A stretch of DNA of 64,000 nucleotides from Atrina japonica (lineage: Eukaryota; Mollusca; Bivalvia; Pterioida; Pinnidae): NCBI GenBank assembly GCA_030159075.1, contig BROG01000248.1, forward strand, positions 121,001-185,000, given 5' to 3'. Shown one piece after another: positions 1-36,340 of the stretch. Both the position numbers and the translations under genes were made by a program. Numbering within the stretch: position 1 is the first letter of the stretch; every line of letters starts with the position of its first letter. The notes beneath the pieces were generated by a model, which was given only the letters and a program-made list of their open reading frames with translations, was not told the origin of the DNA and did not search any database.

Positions 1-1264
1 TTCCTGAAAAGGTGAATATCTATATCATTTCTTGATGTTGACAAAATGCATATACATGTACTTTATTTACTCACACGGATAAAATTTCTGGAGAGCTAAT
101 GTCATACTGCTGACATCGTAAAATGTGTCCTTAGACAAAAACTATAACCTGGACTGTATCTTATGAAATATAAGGAGTAGAGCTTTAATTTTTTCAAGTG
201 TGTAATTCACATGATCAATCCTTTCAGGTGGTACCATGAACTATTGACCTTATGACCTAAATAATGCAACATGACCCATAATTAAAATCACTCGTAATTT
301 CAGTATCTGAGATACAGTGCTACTACTGACAAGCCCTGGTGTCTTGTGACAACTCTTTTATTAGTACTATACAGTCAAACTTGTCTATAAAGGCCACTCA
401 AGTGAACTGGCAAAAGTAGCTGTTATAGACAGGCGGCCTGTATAAATATGAAGAGTTGTATTAGTTATAAAAACGTGAACAAAGACTATGTCTGAATGAC
501 CTTTATATGCAGGTACCTCTTTATACAGAGGTGTACTTGTATTCATGTAGAGTTAATGTTTATATCATGAGTTTGACATTTTCATAATTACTATAATTAA
601 CATTGTTAAATGCAGGACTATGTTTATCAGATACCTTAAGATGAAAGATACAAAGTGACCATCATGGGTATATTTATTTGTCCCCACTGGTTGTAGGATG
701 TGGGCAGTTTAGGTTTGCGTTGAGTCAGTCTGTCCTTACACCTGACTTTTGCTTTGTCCAGGCCATAAATTCCTCATTTCTTCAACTAGGTTCCCCATAC
801 TTGGTGCAGTGATATATATTAAGCATGTTAAGAAAGGGGAAAATTGTATACACTCTTATTTATAGAGTTATTCCCCTTTAACAATTTTATTTGTCTGGGC
901 CATATTTAAGTTATTTCCTCACCTAGGTTTACTGTATTTGGTTCAGACACATATCTTAAAAGGTACTTAGGTAGATGGATGTTATTGTCAATTGATATAT
1001 CTTGGTGATATGCCTAAGTTGGGGGACTATTAATTCTTCCACTTGGTACATACAGGTGACAACAAACCCAGGTATAAACACTAAGGCTGAGAGAAAGGAT
1101 TGGTATTATAGTAAGGGCACCTGTCTTGAGAGACCAACCCCAATCAGTCACTAAAATGTGGTCTTACAAGACAGGTGGTCTCTTTAAATGTGTAAAATAA
1201 ATTTAACTATAAGATTTAGTGGTGTTCAGAATGTGACATCACAAGACAGATGGTTTTCTATGAC

Positions 1265-1540
1265 AGTGGTCTTACAAGACAGGTCCCACTGTACCTACAG
1301 TCAGTTTATACACTTGGTAAAACTGGTTTGCCTTTTCTCTAGACTTAAAGGCATACAGGCTGTCATTTTGTAAAATAAAAGATATATCCAGCAATATACC
1401 TAAAGTTTGGTTAAAAAAAACCCAAAAAGATATTTCATTGTGATATAAGTCGGGAGAAAAGGCAAACCGGTTTTACCAAGTGTATAAACTGACTGCAGGT
1501 ACAGAGGAACTTGTCTTGTAAGACTACTGTGATAGAAATT
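1265..1540. repeat. Long imperfect inverted repeat (hairpin)
   Basis: The arm at about 1270-1345 is repeated as its reverse complement at about 1447-1530. The matching blocks include CAGTTTATACACTTGGTAAA in the left arm and its complement TTTACCAAGTGTATAAACTG in the right arm, with an AT-rich spacer of about 100 bp. The arms contain the phrase CTTACAAGACAGGT, which also occurs upstream at about 1160, so this is probably a folded or doubly inserted MITE. Confidence 0.7.
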
Positions 1541-2250
1541 GACACCATAAAATTTTTTAATGTATCATGCATATATTGCCTAGAATTAATTGATATTCCT
1601 TGCATCTATGTAAGAATGTCCAATATTAACATTGTTCACATTCAATTTCTGTTCAATTATTCTGACATTATAAGTGTTTAGCAAACCAGGATATTTTAGG
1701 AAAATTAAATTTGTATGAAACAAAATATTTGAAATTTATAAAACAAACAAAAAATTCCATTTTGACAAGCTTGAATGTCTTTATTATCAGCTAATGTTTA
1801 ATGCTGATTTTAAGTGCAATTGATTTTATGTTGAAATGATTGTTTTAAATATACATGTACATGTATCTAACACACATTACCTTTTACATCTGTCATCATA
1901 AATGATATTGATTTTAGTTTTCTTCATAGAGTCACTTAATCCATATGTCAACCACAATACTCCAATTACATGGTGATGAAATACAATGATAGATTGTTTA
2001 TGCAAATGAGATGAATTATTAAATAATTGTTTCAAAATGTGTACACATTACAGCATGTGCTGTATATTAATTTTTCTTCATGATTTAACCTATCTCTAAA
2101 TTGTCATTTTGGCATAATGGAAATGTCTGCCAAAAGGTGCAGTGTCAGGCTTTTTGCAAGAGGTCATTTATCTTGTATGCATGTAAAGTGTTACCATGGC
2201 AGTTATTCTGGAGGTCATGTTTTGTGAAATAAGTTCTAGAACTCAGTTGA

Positions 2251-4160
2251 TACAGTAAAACTTCAATGAGTTGAAGTTCAAGGGATCATCTAGAAAAGTT
2301 CAAAACATCGGGGCTCATGAATGATAACCAGTAATTTGATATAAGATGTATTTGATTGCTTCAAAACAGTATATAAAATAAATACAGTCATGATATCTAA
2401 GAATAAGTGCTAAAATTAATTTAAAGGGTTATTAGCTGTGTTTTTAGCTCACCTGAGCCTTCGGCTCTGTCCGTAAACTTTTCATATTTTCGTCTTCTTC
2501 TCAGAAATCACTGAAGGGATTTGGATGAAATTTGACTTAAAGCAAGTGCTCAAGGTCCTTTACCAAATTTTTAGTTTTCAGCCAAATTGGCCCAGGGGTG
2601 GAATCAGGGCGGGGCAGAATAGGTCTTAAAAGGAATCCCTCTTTAAAAATCTTCTTCTCCAAAACTGCTGCATGAATCGAAAAATGGATTGTTTCTGAGT
2701 GATCTATATGGATGTATAATTCAAGTTTGTATTTTCCATAGAAATCGGAATGTTAATTTTAGAAGCATTTTTTAGGTCTTTTCAGACTTTGTTAATTTCA
2801 TTAATTTTTGCATGATTTCCTCAATTATCTCCCCTTGCATTCCATTTGCTGCATTCATTCAATGTGTTTTACTTGAAATTAGGCGAAGAAATGTTTTCGT
2901 GCAAGAATTTTGCAGAAATATAATTTCTGGAATTTTTTATGAATTTTTAAGACTGCAAAAAAAGGAAGGGGGGGGGGTTTGCATTTTTCACACTATCAGC
3001 TTTTGTTCAAAACTACTGAAGGAATTTTGACAAAACTTGACAGGAAAGAAGTGCTTAAGGTCCTTTACCAAGTTTGTAGTTTTCAGCCAGATTGACTGAG
3101 GGATGGATCCAAGGCGGGGCAGAATAGGTCCCAAAAGGTACCCTCTTTGAAAATATTTTTCTCCAGAACCACTTCATGAATTGAAAAATGGGTTGTTTCT
3201 GAGTGATTTACATGGATGTTTGATTCAAGTTTGTATTTTTTATAGAAATCAGAATATTAATTTTTGACACATTTTGGAGGTCTTTTCAGATTTAGTCATT
3301 TTCATTAATTTTTGCATGATTTCCTCAATTATCTCTCCTTGCATTCACAATGATGCAGTAAAGTGTTTTACTTGTATATAGTTAAAGAAATGTTTTTGTG
3401 GAAGAATTTTGCCGAAATTTGTTTTCTAGAATTTTTTATGAATTTCTTAAAACAGCAATATTTATGTTTCATGGCCAGATCAGCCTACATGTACATATTC
3501 TTCTTGGTCTTCTTTCCACATTTGTAGATGGTTCTCAGGTGAGCAATTAAGGCCCTCTTTGGCCTCATTTTCCCAAAAATTTGGTTTTCCTTTTCACTAT
3601 AAAAGAACAGGAAAGAGATGTTCTCAAGTATAAAAATTCCTAAATACCTATAAATTTTGTGAAAATTGCTTGAGATATCCTGGTTTGGCACTTTTTCACT
3701 TGCAGTTGATTAACTCAACCTTACTATTTGTATATGAATTATAACACTGGACCTGACCTTATTTTCACAAATATATAGGAAGATGAGATTTTTACACCTG
3801 CGTATAGCTCTTATTTGTTATTGCACATCAAGTACAAATAGTAAAAGAAAAAATTGAAATATTTATTTTTTGGTAAACATAGCTAATGCCCCTTTAATTT
3901 TCATGAAATTAAAACGTTGAGTGTTTATGAGAGGGAGAAGAATTTTCATGTTACAGTTTCATACACATGTAAATTTTGACTTTGAATTACTTGTTAAAAT
4001 TTCCTATGTTTTTATATAAATGGGCCTAAATATTTGAAACACCGAGAATAAATATAAAAGTTCGAATTATGCATTGTTAATAAGTAGCATTAAATAATGA
4101 AATTATTTCAGGACTTAGTGAATAGTTTGAAACACTGAGAAATTTCGAAGTTCTACTGTA
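2251..4160. mobile_element. Pogo/Tigger-type MITE carrying a nested insertion
   Basis: The left end at 2253 reads CAGTAAAACTTCAATGAG and the right end at 4158 is its inverted partner, ending GAAGTTCTACTG. Both are flanked by TA (2251-2252 and 4159-4160), the target of pogo/Tc1-mariner elements. Internal phrases such as AGTTCAAGGGA and GAAACACTGAGAAATT match the ends of the autonomous pogo element at 25304-28131 and the MITE at 34009-34493, so this is a non-autonomous relative. Most of its length is a second element, 2425-3893, inserted inside it. Confidence 0.75.
2425..3893. mobile_element. TTAA-flanked MITE (piggyBac-like) with internal tandem duplication
   Basis: The element begins AAGGGTTATTAGCTGTGTTT after TTAA at 2421-2424. 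It ends in the inverted counterpart CATAGCTAATGCCCCT before TTAA at 3894-3897. The same termini and the same inner palindrome (TTTGTGAAAAT and its complement) bound shorter copies at 50451-50780 and 56126-56487. This copy has acquired about 1 kb containing the dispersed motif AGCTCACCTGAGCC and a block of about 500 bp present twice in tandem (about 2503-3000 and 3002-3440). No transposase is visible, so mobilisation in trans is assumed. Confidence 0.7.
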
Positions 4161-4670
4161 TTGGAATTTTCAGGGACCTTATTTTGGTGTTAATAATTGG
4201 TATTTATGAAATTACAATATAATTACGCAAAAATACCAATCACTGATTTAACAACAGTAATGAGTAGTAGTTCACAAATTGTCAGATTTGGACCATTCAA
4301 CCACTTTTCATTCCTTTTAATATAAATTTACACTTTGTCATTAAGTACTTTGAAACTTTAATAGTTTTATATAACCACCAACTGTTATGTTCTTGCATCA
4401 TTGACTCACAGTTTAAAAGATTTACTGAGTCATCATATTAATCCATATGTCAACCACAATACTCCAATTATGAACACTGTACACATGTAACCTGGACTGC
4501 CTCATTACAAATAAACAATGTGTACAGAGATGAAATACAAAAGCATGGTAAAATGTTGCTTTTTTCTGAAGTTGTCAATTGGTCTTCAGGTTGTTTATTA
4601 ATGATGAAGGAAAACATGGAGAACATCTAACTGACGTATGTTAGGAAGAAGTTTGGCTGATCAGAATATG

Positions 4671-4855
4671 TACTGTATACAAGGTTATTTTTGCCCTGTG
4701 TTATTTTTGCCCTAATGCACTTGCAAATGGTTTCGCCCTGTTTTAAATTCTCCTACTTTTATTATTAAAAATAGATGAATTTACCATTTTGAATTCGCCC
4801 ACTAATGATGAGAGCGAAATTAAAGGGGGGGACGAAAATGTCCCTGTATACAGTA
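4671..4855. mobile_element. Small MITE with TACTGTATAC termini
   Basis: The left end TACTGTATAC (4671-4680) is exactly inverted at the right end, GTATACAGTA (4846-4855). The inside carries repeated TTTTTGCCCT and GAAAATGTCC phrases. Related, more decayed copies are at about 8021-8230, 13135-13352 and 19358-19590. Confidence 0.75.
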
Positions 4856-5049
4856 TAACCAGTGTTTAATGTGTTTAACTATGTTAATCAACTCGTCAAA
4901 CCCTGAAAAAACACTCTTCTGTAAGTCAATGGCTTAAACTAATCCAAATCTGTCTTTATGGGTAACGGGTTAAGATTGCATTTTCCAATGTTGTCATCCA
5001 TTTTCGCTTGAGTCTATACTCGTAATTTGTATATGTATTTCTTTTCCAG

Positions 5050-29657
<24,608 letters not shown>

Positions 29658-31060
29658 CAGTTTTTTTCGTGACTCTCGTGTTACCAAGCATATCATTTCA
29701 TTCAGATGAACTGAAAGTGTGCTGTTGTTAATTGCCTTTCACATTCCTTATCTTTGCTTTTGTTTGTTTGAAGACTGTGACCATCATGCTATCATAGTTA
29801 GAAGAGATTAAATCTCCTTGAATGTTATTTCCTCTTTAGATCACCTGGGCCCAAAGTCACCAAATTAACTCGGTACTCAAGTTCAATTTTTATTCTATTG
29901 ATTACATGTATTGAGCAAATCTGGTGACCTCTGACCCAGTCTCATGCAGGTGCAATTCATTGCCATCTATTTTGTTTGGATGTGCATCATGCTAAAACTC
30001 TTACACATTTTCAACTGCTTTGTGATCTTCGCAAAAATTGCGAATTTTCTTCTGATTCGACAATCAAAACAGAAGTGTTTGTCTTTAGTTTAGTAAAGAA
30101 AGGCAAAACATTGTTTCTAGTCATTAGATAAAGACCATAATTATTAATGTTTCAGAAACATTCCAGGTCCTGACATTATTTATTAGGTCGCAGTTTATTC
30201 TACTGTTTAACATGTAGCTACAGGTTTGTCTTTCAGAACCTCCAGGATTGCCATGTGCTTTTATTTTATGATCTGCAAAATATAACCAGATAAAAAGATA
30301 ATTTATCATTACAAGGCTGCTTCTGCTGCTGATTATGATAATGATGTTAAAATAGCTGATTGGCTATTTGAGTTTTTGCTTTAAAGATGACGTTAATTAC
30401 ATCGATTGCCTACATGCTATAAACACTGTAAACTGTCATTTTCTGTGTTTTGTTGACATAGTAATATTACATTCACTTGTAAAATCTGAAGATATACTGT
30501 AACTCATGTATAGTTACCCTAGTCCTTACTTGTATGCGAGATATATACCATCACATCACAATTAAGGTTTCATAGCTTCATTTTTATATGTAAATTTTCT
30601 GTTGGGAATGGAAATATCATTTAAGTGAAAGCATTGAATCAGAATGTTTGATAATTTTTGGATTTTTCACATAGTTTCTATGTTTGTTGTAGCCTACAAC
30701 ATATATTTATGAGGAAAGTGTGATCATATCTTGTGCATTATTTATTTGAAAATAGATCTTGGGTTGGATGAGAGATTTTATGTTATTCACCATTTACTGA
30801 TATAGCTTCTGATATGAATGTTCAAATTTGATATTTTTAGAAAAGCTGAATTCATTATGTTAATGAGAATTGGTGATGTATTTGTAGGTGCTGGGGCAGA
30901 TAAAAGTTCAATGTACCTGTTGTTACAGTGCTAAATAACATGATGTGAATGGGTGTATATTATTGATGTAGTCAGCTTTTGTGTTAAAATCACAGAGAAA
31001 TATAGATTAAACAACCAAACCAAACTGAATATGTATTTATATTAATAAAATACTGGGCCA
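29658..31060 (+). other. Probable FTCD 3' untranslated region and flank
   Basis: Unique AT-rich sequence without an open frame follows the stop. A canonical AATAAA lies near 31045 (TTAATAAAATACTGG). The true cleavage site cannot be fixed from sequence alone. Confidence 0.4.
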
Positions 31061-31194
31061 TAGGCGGAGAATTGTAATGTTTCTCTGCATATACAGTGTA
31101 GTTTGTACTTATTTATTTACAATATGATTAACATTTGTAATAGAGTTATATGACCTATATTTAACAGTATTTATACAAGAAAGACAGAGGAACA

Positions 31195-31606
31195 GCTTTA
31201 ACCTGTTTATTGCAGTTGATCTCTGAGTTATTTCCCTTAGAAATACCTTTAATGCAGTTGATCTCTGAGTTATTTCCCTTGGTTGTTATAGAAATACCTT
31301 TAATGCAGCTGATCTTTGAAGGTTATTTCCCATGGTTGTTATATAGAAATACCTTTAATGCAGCTGATCTTTGAAGGTTATTTCCCATGGTTGCTATATA
31401 GATATACCTTTAATGCAGCTGATCTTTGAAGGTTATTTCCCATGGTTGTTATATAGAAATACCTTTAATGCAGCTGATCTTTGAAGGTTATTTCCCATGG
31501 TTGTTATATAGAATTACCTTTAATGCAGCTGATCTTTGAAGGTTATTTCCCATGGTTGTTATATAGAAATACCTTTAATGCAGCTGATCTTTGAAGGTTA
31601 TTTTGC
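31195..31606. repeat. 55-bp minisatellite
   Basis: Seven to eight copies of a unit of about 55 bp containing AAATACCTTTAATGCAGCTG, ATCTTTGAAGGTTATTTCCC and ATGGTTGTTATATAG. The first two copies are shorter and more diverged (CAGTTGATCTCTGAGTTATT). Confidence 0.92.
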
Positions 31607-33235
31607 TATTAAATAGTATTGTCATATCTGTACCATTTTAGGTTAGATAGTTTTCACTCTAGTTTGGGTCTTTTATGTTTTGATATCCGTCCACTAAAAG
31701 CACCAATTCTCAGTATTATTGTACCTCTGTAATCTCCAATATCTTTATAATCAGATAACATAATGCCACTAGTAGTTTTATCACTTTAACATTTTTTATT
31801 CTTGGCAAATTGAGCCAGACATGCTGTCGAACTATTATGGTTGAAATGTGTCGGCCATCTGTCTGTAGCATTTCAATATTGCAACATTTCAAGAACTTTT
31901 GGGTTAATTTCAATCAAATTTGCCATAAAGTATTAATCAAATTTAAAATAAATCATCCAAAATTTCATTTTTATGTAATGGGTTAAGCATCTATACAAGC
32001 TTTTACATTTCTGTTGGACAGAGATTAGGTTTGGACAATATTTATGCAAAGAACACATCGTAAATGTTCTGTGCTTATTTCTACTCTCATGCAGACTTTT
32101 GTTTGGGTAAAAACAAAATAATAATTCTCTCATGCTTTTTATTTGAATACAAGTATGCTGAAATGTTTGTTTTTGCATTTGCTCTGGTTTCTGTTTTTAA
32201 CAATTATGCTGCTTCTGTAATCCTGTTTAATTTTAGCACATTAAAATGTTGGCAAACTTTTCATGCAAAATTATAGATGCAGGACGATAGAATACATGCG
32301 ATCCAGTAATGTATGATAATTGTGAGGGAATTTAAGATGGGGCAAATAAGTTTCCTGTCACAGAAAGCCGTAGTTACGAAAATATTCATGTATAAAGTAT
32401 ACAGGTCAAATGCCCCTATCGGTATTAATTGTTCGAGTACACAGTTTGGCCATTGTTTATAATTATGTTCTGTGCTCAGGATTGATACCGTGAGCACTGT
32501 AGCCCTTGTTACGTTATGTGAAGTATATAGGGTGATGCTATCAAGCAGAATGTAATTTTCAAGTGTAATTGATAGGCATTTATCATTTTTATTCTTCTCT
32601 TGAATTTTGCTCAAATTTATGTGCCGTTGTCATAATATAATGTGCCAAGTCAACAACAAATTGTTTTCTTGTCAAAAAGTTATTACACGTTTTTGTTAAG
32701 TTTTATGAATAAGGAGTGATAAATCCTGGAAATGAAATAAGGAAAATGTCATGGACAAAATATCAAATTTAATCATTAACGACTATAAATATTTATCGTT
32801 TTTTACAATAACCTATTTCTAGAACAGATATACATAGATTTCCTCATATCTGTGTCATTATGTTGACATGGCATTGTATATGTTACACCTGGCATTAAAC
32901 AATGTTCCAGAAACAATTGTAGTATGGATGTTTTGAGGGTTTTTTAAATTCTAATGATATAGAAAGCTATGGGTGCTTGCCATTGGTAGCGGACACAGCA
33001 GTACTGGCCTGGTTGTGTCGGTCATCCAGATGTCTAATATAAACAACACTGACAAGTGGCAAACTATTTCTATTTATTTAAAAAGATTCATTTTTTAATG
33101 AAAAAAGATTAGAAATTCATTATTTTCTGTTTCTGATGATTTGAAAACACTGTTTCTTTAGAAAGAAAATCAAAGTTGTTAAATCCATTTTGGGCAGTGT
33201 CTGCAACGGTAATAATGTTGAATAAAAATGGGAAG
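31607..33235. other. Gene-free AT-rich DNA
   Basis: No open frame with recognisable protein similarity, no tandem array and no terminal repeats were found here. Short antisense open frames look random. Confidence 0.55.
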
Positions 33236-33425
33236 GAACCCAACTCAGAGCAGGTGACATTGTCTTGGTGGTAGGGCACCTAACCCTTGGTGGAACTAAC
33301 TGGTACTGGCTGGTCTGTTCCTGTCAAGAGCCAAACTTGGAGCAGGTGACAGTGTGTCTGCAATAGTACACCTTACCATTGATAGAACTAAATGGTACTG
33401 GCTGGTCTGTTCCTTACAATGGCAA
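33236..33425. repeat. Twofold duplication of a ~110-bp block
   Basis: GAGCAGGTGACATTGTCTTG (about 33246) recurs as GAGCAGGTGACAGTGTGTCT (about 33342). Each is followed by a GGTAGGGCACC-like or TAGTACACC phrase and ACTGGCTGGTCTGTTCC. It may be a decayed SINE dimer. Confidence 0.7.
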
Positions 33426-33927
33426 GAACCCAGTGTTTCAGTATTTCTCTTAAATAAAGAAACATTTTCGTTTGATTTTTTGTTGAAATTTAAAATGTTT
33501 AAGGCATTCCAAAACAAGTGATAATAGTAGAAAGTGTTATAATTTTCAAGCAGGGTATTTAAATATTTTTACCTTATTATATACTCTATATCTATTGAAG
33601 TTTACAAGTATAAAAATCAAATTCTTATACCTTCTTGTTATACATATCTTCAAAGCTTCTTGACCAACTGAAGCAAGATCTGTGATTTTGTTTTACAATA
33701 TCTAATGTTTTTATATTTTAATATATGAGCCTTGTGTGATTTTAGAAAGAAGTACTTTATTGTATATAGGTGTTATACCTTGTTGTGTCTTAGATGTGAT
33801 TGACATTGATTACGGTGATTAATTTTGTAACGATTCTAAAATATTACATAGTAACTGTAGTTCTTTGTTGGTGTCAAATTAAATCACATGCTTTTATCTT
33901 AGACTATGATGATTTTGTTGTCTTGTT

Positions 33928-33928
<1 letters not shown>

Positions 33929-34005
<77 letters not shown>
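33929..34005. repeat. (TA)n microsatellite
   Basis: About 38 uninterrupted TA dinucleotides, immediately before the MITE at 34009. Confidence 0.97.
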
Positions 34006-34008
<3 letters not shown>

Positions 34009-34010
<2 letters not shown>

Positions 34011-34490
34011 GTAGAACTTAGTTCAAGGTTCAAAGTTCAAGGGACCACCTGAAAAAGTTCGAATTATTGGGACTTCGACTCATGGATGGTAACTGAGAAC
34101 CATATGTTTTTAGTTTTACAGGTTCTATAAGGTGTATATGACTGTTTTGAAACCATTTAAGACATGTACGGTCATTATGATTAATAATTAGTACTAATTT
34201 TAACTAAATTTTCGTGAAATTAAAACATTGATAGTTATGAGAAGGTTAAAAATTATTATGGGGCGATTTCACACATGCAAATTTTGACTTCGGATTACAT
34301 GTAGGCATTTTCGTTGTTTTTATAGAAATGGGCCCAACAATTTATTCGAAAAATCGAGAAATTTGACTCATAAAAATTTGTAAATAAATGTTTATAAGTA
34401 GTGTTAACTAACAAAATTATTCGGGACTTTGTGAATAGTTCGAAACATCGAGAAATTCGACTCATTGAAGTTTGACTCATGGAAGTTCTA

Positions 34491-34493
<3 letters not shown>
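34009..34493. mobile_element. Pogo-type MITE lodged in a (TA)n tract
   Basis: The left end CAGTAGAACTTAGTTC (34009) and the inverted right end TTGACTCATGGAAGTTCTACTG (to 34493, given here in part) match the ends of the pogo element at 25304-28131. Inner phrases such as AGGGACCACCTGAAAAAGTT and GACTTCGACTCATG are shared. (TA)n runs on both sides, the preferred target of this superfamily. Confidence 0.85.

Positions 34494-34552
<59 letters not shown>
34494..34552. repeat. (TA)n microsatellite
   Basis: About 29 TA dinucleotides between two MITE-like elements. Confidence 0.97.
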
Positions 34553-34557
<5 letters not shown>

Positions 34558-35136
34558 CAGTAAAACCTGTGTTTAGCAAAACAGTTGCTGGACAAATTAA
34601 ATTGTCCGTCATAGAGAGGTGTCCACTGAATGAAGGCTGACCATTCACTGCTAAAACATTCCTACACATAATCAACACAATCGTTCTTGTAATCAGCTGT
34701 TATAATGCAATGCAAGGAATTGAATGCAAAAACACAAATTTTAGATTGTACGAGTGTTTCTGAAAATTGAAGAGGGGCTATACAGCTTAGTAAGAAATTG
34801 CCCTTGGCAATGGAAGTCGATTAAAGAAGAGTGTCCTTGGCAATGGAAGTCGATTAAAGAAGAGTGTCCTCGGCAATGGAAGTCGATTAAAGAAGAGTGT
34901 CCTTGGCAATGGAAGTCGATTAAAGAAGAGTGTCCTTGGCAATGGAAGTCGATTGTAGAAGAGTGTCCTTGGCAATGGAAGTCGATTAAAGAAGAGTGTC
35001 CTTGGCAACGGAAGTCGATTAAAGAAGAGTGTTCGCTAATTCAAGGTTAAAAATAATAAAATTATGCATATTGGGGCTAAGAACTTTGTCCGTTGTCAGA
35101 GTGTGTCTGCTGAATTAAGGTGTCTGTTATGGCAGG

Positions 35137-35140
<4 letters not shown>
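34558..35140. mobile_element. MITE containing a 33-bp minisatellite
   Basis: The left end CAGTAAAACCTGTGTTTAGC and the inverted right end TGGCAGGTTTT (35130-35140) bound the element, with inner complementary phrases (CCGTCATAGAGAGGTGTCC and CCGTTGTCAGAGTGTGTCTG). (TA)n lies on both sides. About 40% of its length is the minisatellite at 34798-35030. Confidence 0.65.
34798..35030. repeat. 33-bp minisatellite
   Basis: Seven copies of a 33-bp unit, TTGGCAATGGAAGTCGATTA then AAGAAGAGTGTCC, almost perfect. The unit is a multiple of three, so it reads as a repeated CPWQWKSIKEE on plus and LPLPRTLFFNR on minus; neither has a credible start or context. Confidence 0.95.

Positions 35141-35204
<64 letters not shown>
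35141..35204. repeat. (TA)n microsatellite
   Basis: About 32 TA dinucleotides. Confidence 0.97.
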
Positions 35205-35208
<4 letters not shown>

Positions 35209-35240
35209 AATTAGAGAAATAACTAGACACCAACAAACTC

Positions 35241-35610
35241 ACCATGCCCCAACTGGGGTTTGAACTCTCCACCTATGGCACTGCACCAACTGCTTGGCTC
35301 TCATGCTCGATGCTCTAACCATTCGGCCATCTATGAATTAACAAAAATGAATGTTTCGATAGCCATGTTTAGAGCTATGAACATGAGAACTCAGTCATAG
35401 AGATGAAGATGAATGGTTATATCCTAAACACCTATGGAAACATTCATTTTTTGTGAATGCGTAGATGGCCGAGTGGTGAGGGTGTCGAGCATGGGAATTA
35501 GGCGATTGGGTCCATACTGGTAGGTCGAGAGTTTGATCCCCAGCCAGGGCATGGTGAGTTGTTTGTGCCTTGTAATTTCTGTATGATTTATTTACACAGA
35601 TAGCATCACT
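35241..35610. repeat. Head-to-head inverted pair of tRNA-like SINE heads
   Basis: On the plus strand, 35461-35560 has an A-box-like AGATGGCCGAGTGGTGAGGG and a B-box-like AGAGTTTGATCCCCAGCC, then GGGCATGGTGAGTT. On the minus strand, 35335-35241 has GGCCGAATGGTTAGAGCATC and GAGAGTTCAAACCCCAGTT, then GGGGCATGGTGAG. The two heads are separated by a spacer whose edges are also inverted (ACAAAAATGAATGTTT and AACATTCATTTTTTGT). They do not read as functional tRNA genes. Confidence 0.75.
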
Positions 35611-35700
35611 TGTGATCCAAGGTTCAAAGTAATTGTTCAATGTTGCAGTGATGTCTGTGCTTTATGCAAATCTTTATCTATCTATCTAACTGTATCTATA

Positions 35701-36188
35701 TACAGCGAAATCTCGCTATCTCGAAATTCATGGGACCGTCATCTTTACTTCGAGATATCTGAAATTCGAGATAACCAAAATTTTCAATTCACATATTTTC
35801 TTTTCTTATTGGACAACGAATAGACCTACCTACTCGGGGTACTGCTTAAATAAAATTGAATTAAAATTTTTTAATAACACTTTCATCTTGGCTCGTTAAC
35901 ATAAGTCGATTGTCCCGTGTTTTGCAGGCAAACAAGTAATTTTAAGAATTATTTTTGCGTACAAAATGTAAACTTTCAATCGCAGATGGTAACTTCGAGA
36001 TAACAAGTGACAATTTTGTAATATTTCGATACTTCGGACCAAATAAGCGAAATTTCGAGATAGAAAATCGAGATATCCGCAATAGAAGTATTATAGATAT
36101 ATAGTAACGTAATCGGGACCGGTCGTTCGACTTTGACATAACCAAAACTTCGACTCACTTGATTTTGACATAACGAGATTCCACTGTA
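35701..36188. mobile_element. Pogo-like MITE with CTCG termini
   Basis: TACAGCGAAATCTCGCTATC at the left pairs with ACATAACGAGATTCCACTGTA at the right (shown in part). TA is the flanking dinucleotide. Subterminal GAAATTCGAGATAACC and GAAATTTCGAGATAG phrases repeat inside. Confidence 0.75.
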
Positions 36189-36340
36189 TACATATTTAAA
36201 CACACACACACACACATATATATTCAGCACAAAGTAGAAGAGTTCACAGGTCCCAAACATGAGACAAAAGTGGTATTAGCTATGTTTTTTCAAAACATTT
36301 TCTTTCCTGTTTTGCAACTTTTGTTCAATGTTGCTTTTGG

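Larger units (their letters stand above)
1..5049. other. Intronic or upstream DNA of FTCD, no exon recognised
   Basis: I find no exon in this stretch. The first recognisable FTCD exon starts at 5050 and encodes residues corresponding to roughly position 155 of vertebrate FTCD, so this is presumably intron and the earlier exons lie before the window. It holds several inverted-repeat elements, listed separately, and AT-rich sequence without long open frames. Positions about 360-545 look like a decayed MITE whose ends contain related TATACAGTCAAACTTGTC and TACAGAGGTGTACTTGTA sequences. Confidence 0.6.

Noticed and set aside
34754..35050. Tryptophan-rich repeat protein (CPWQWKSIKEE)
   Set aside because: Product of a 33-bp minisatellite inside a MITE, open on both strands, without supporting start or exon context.
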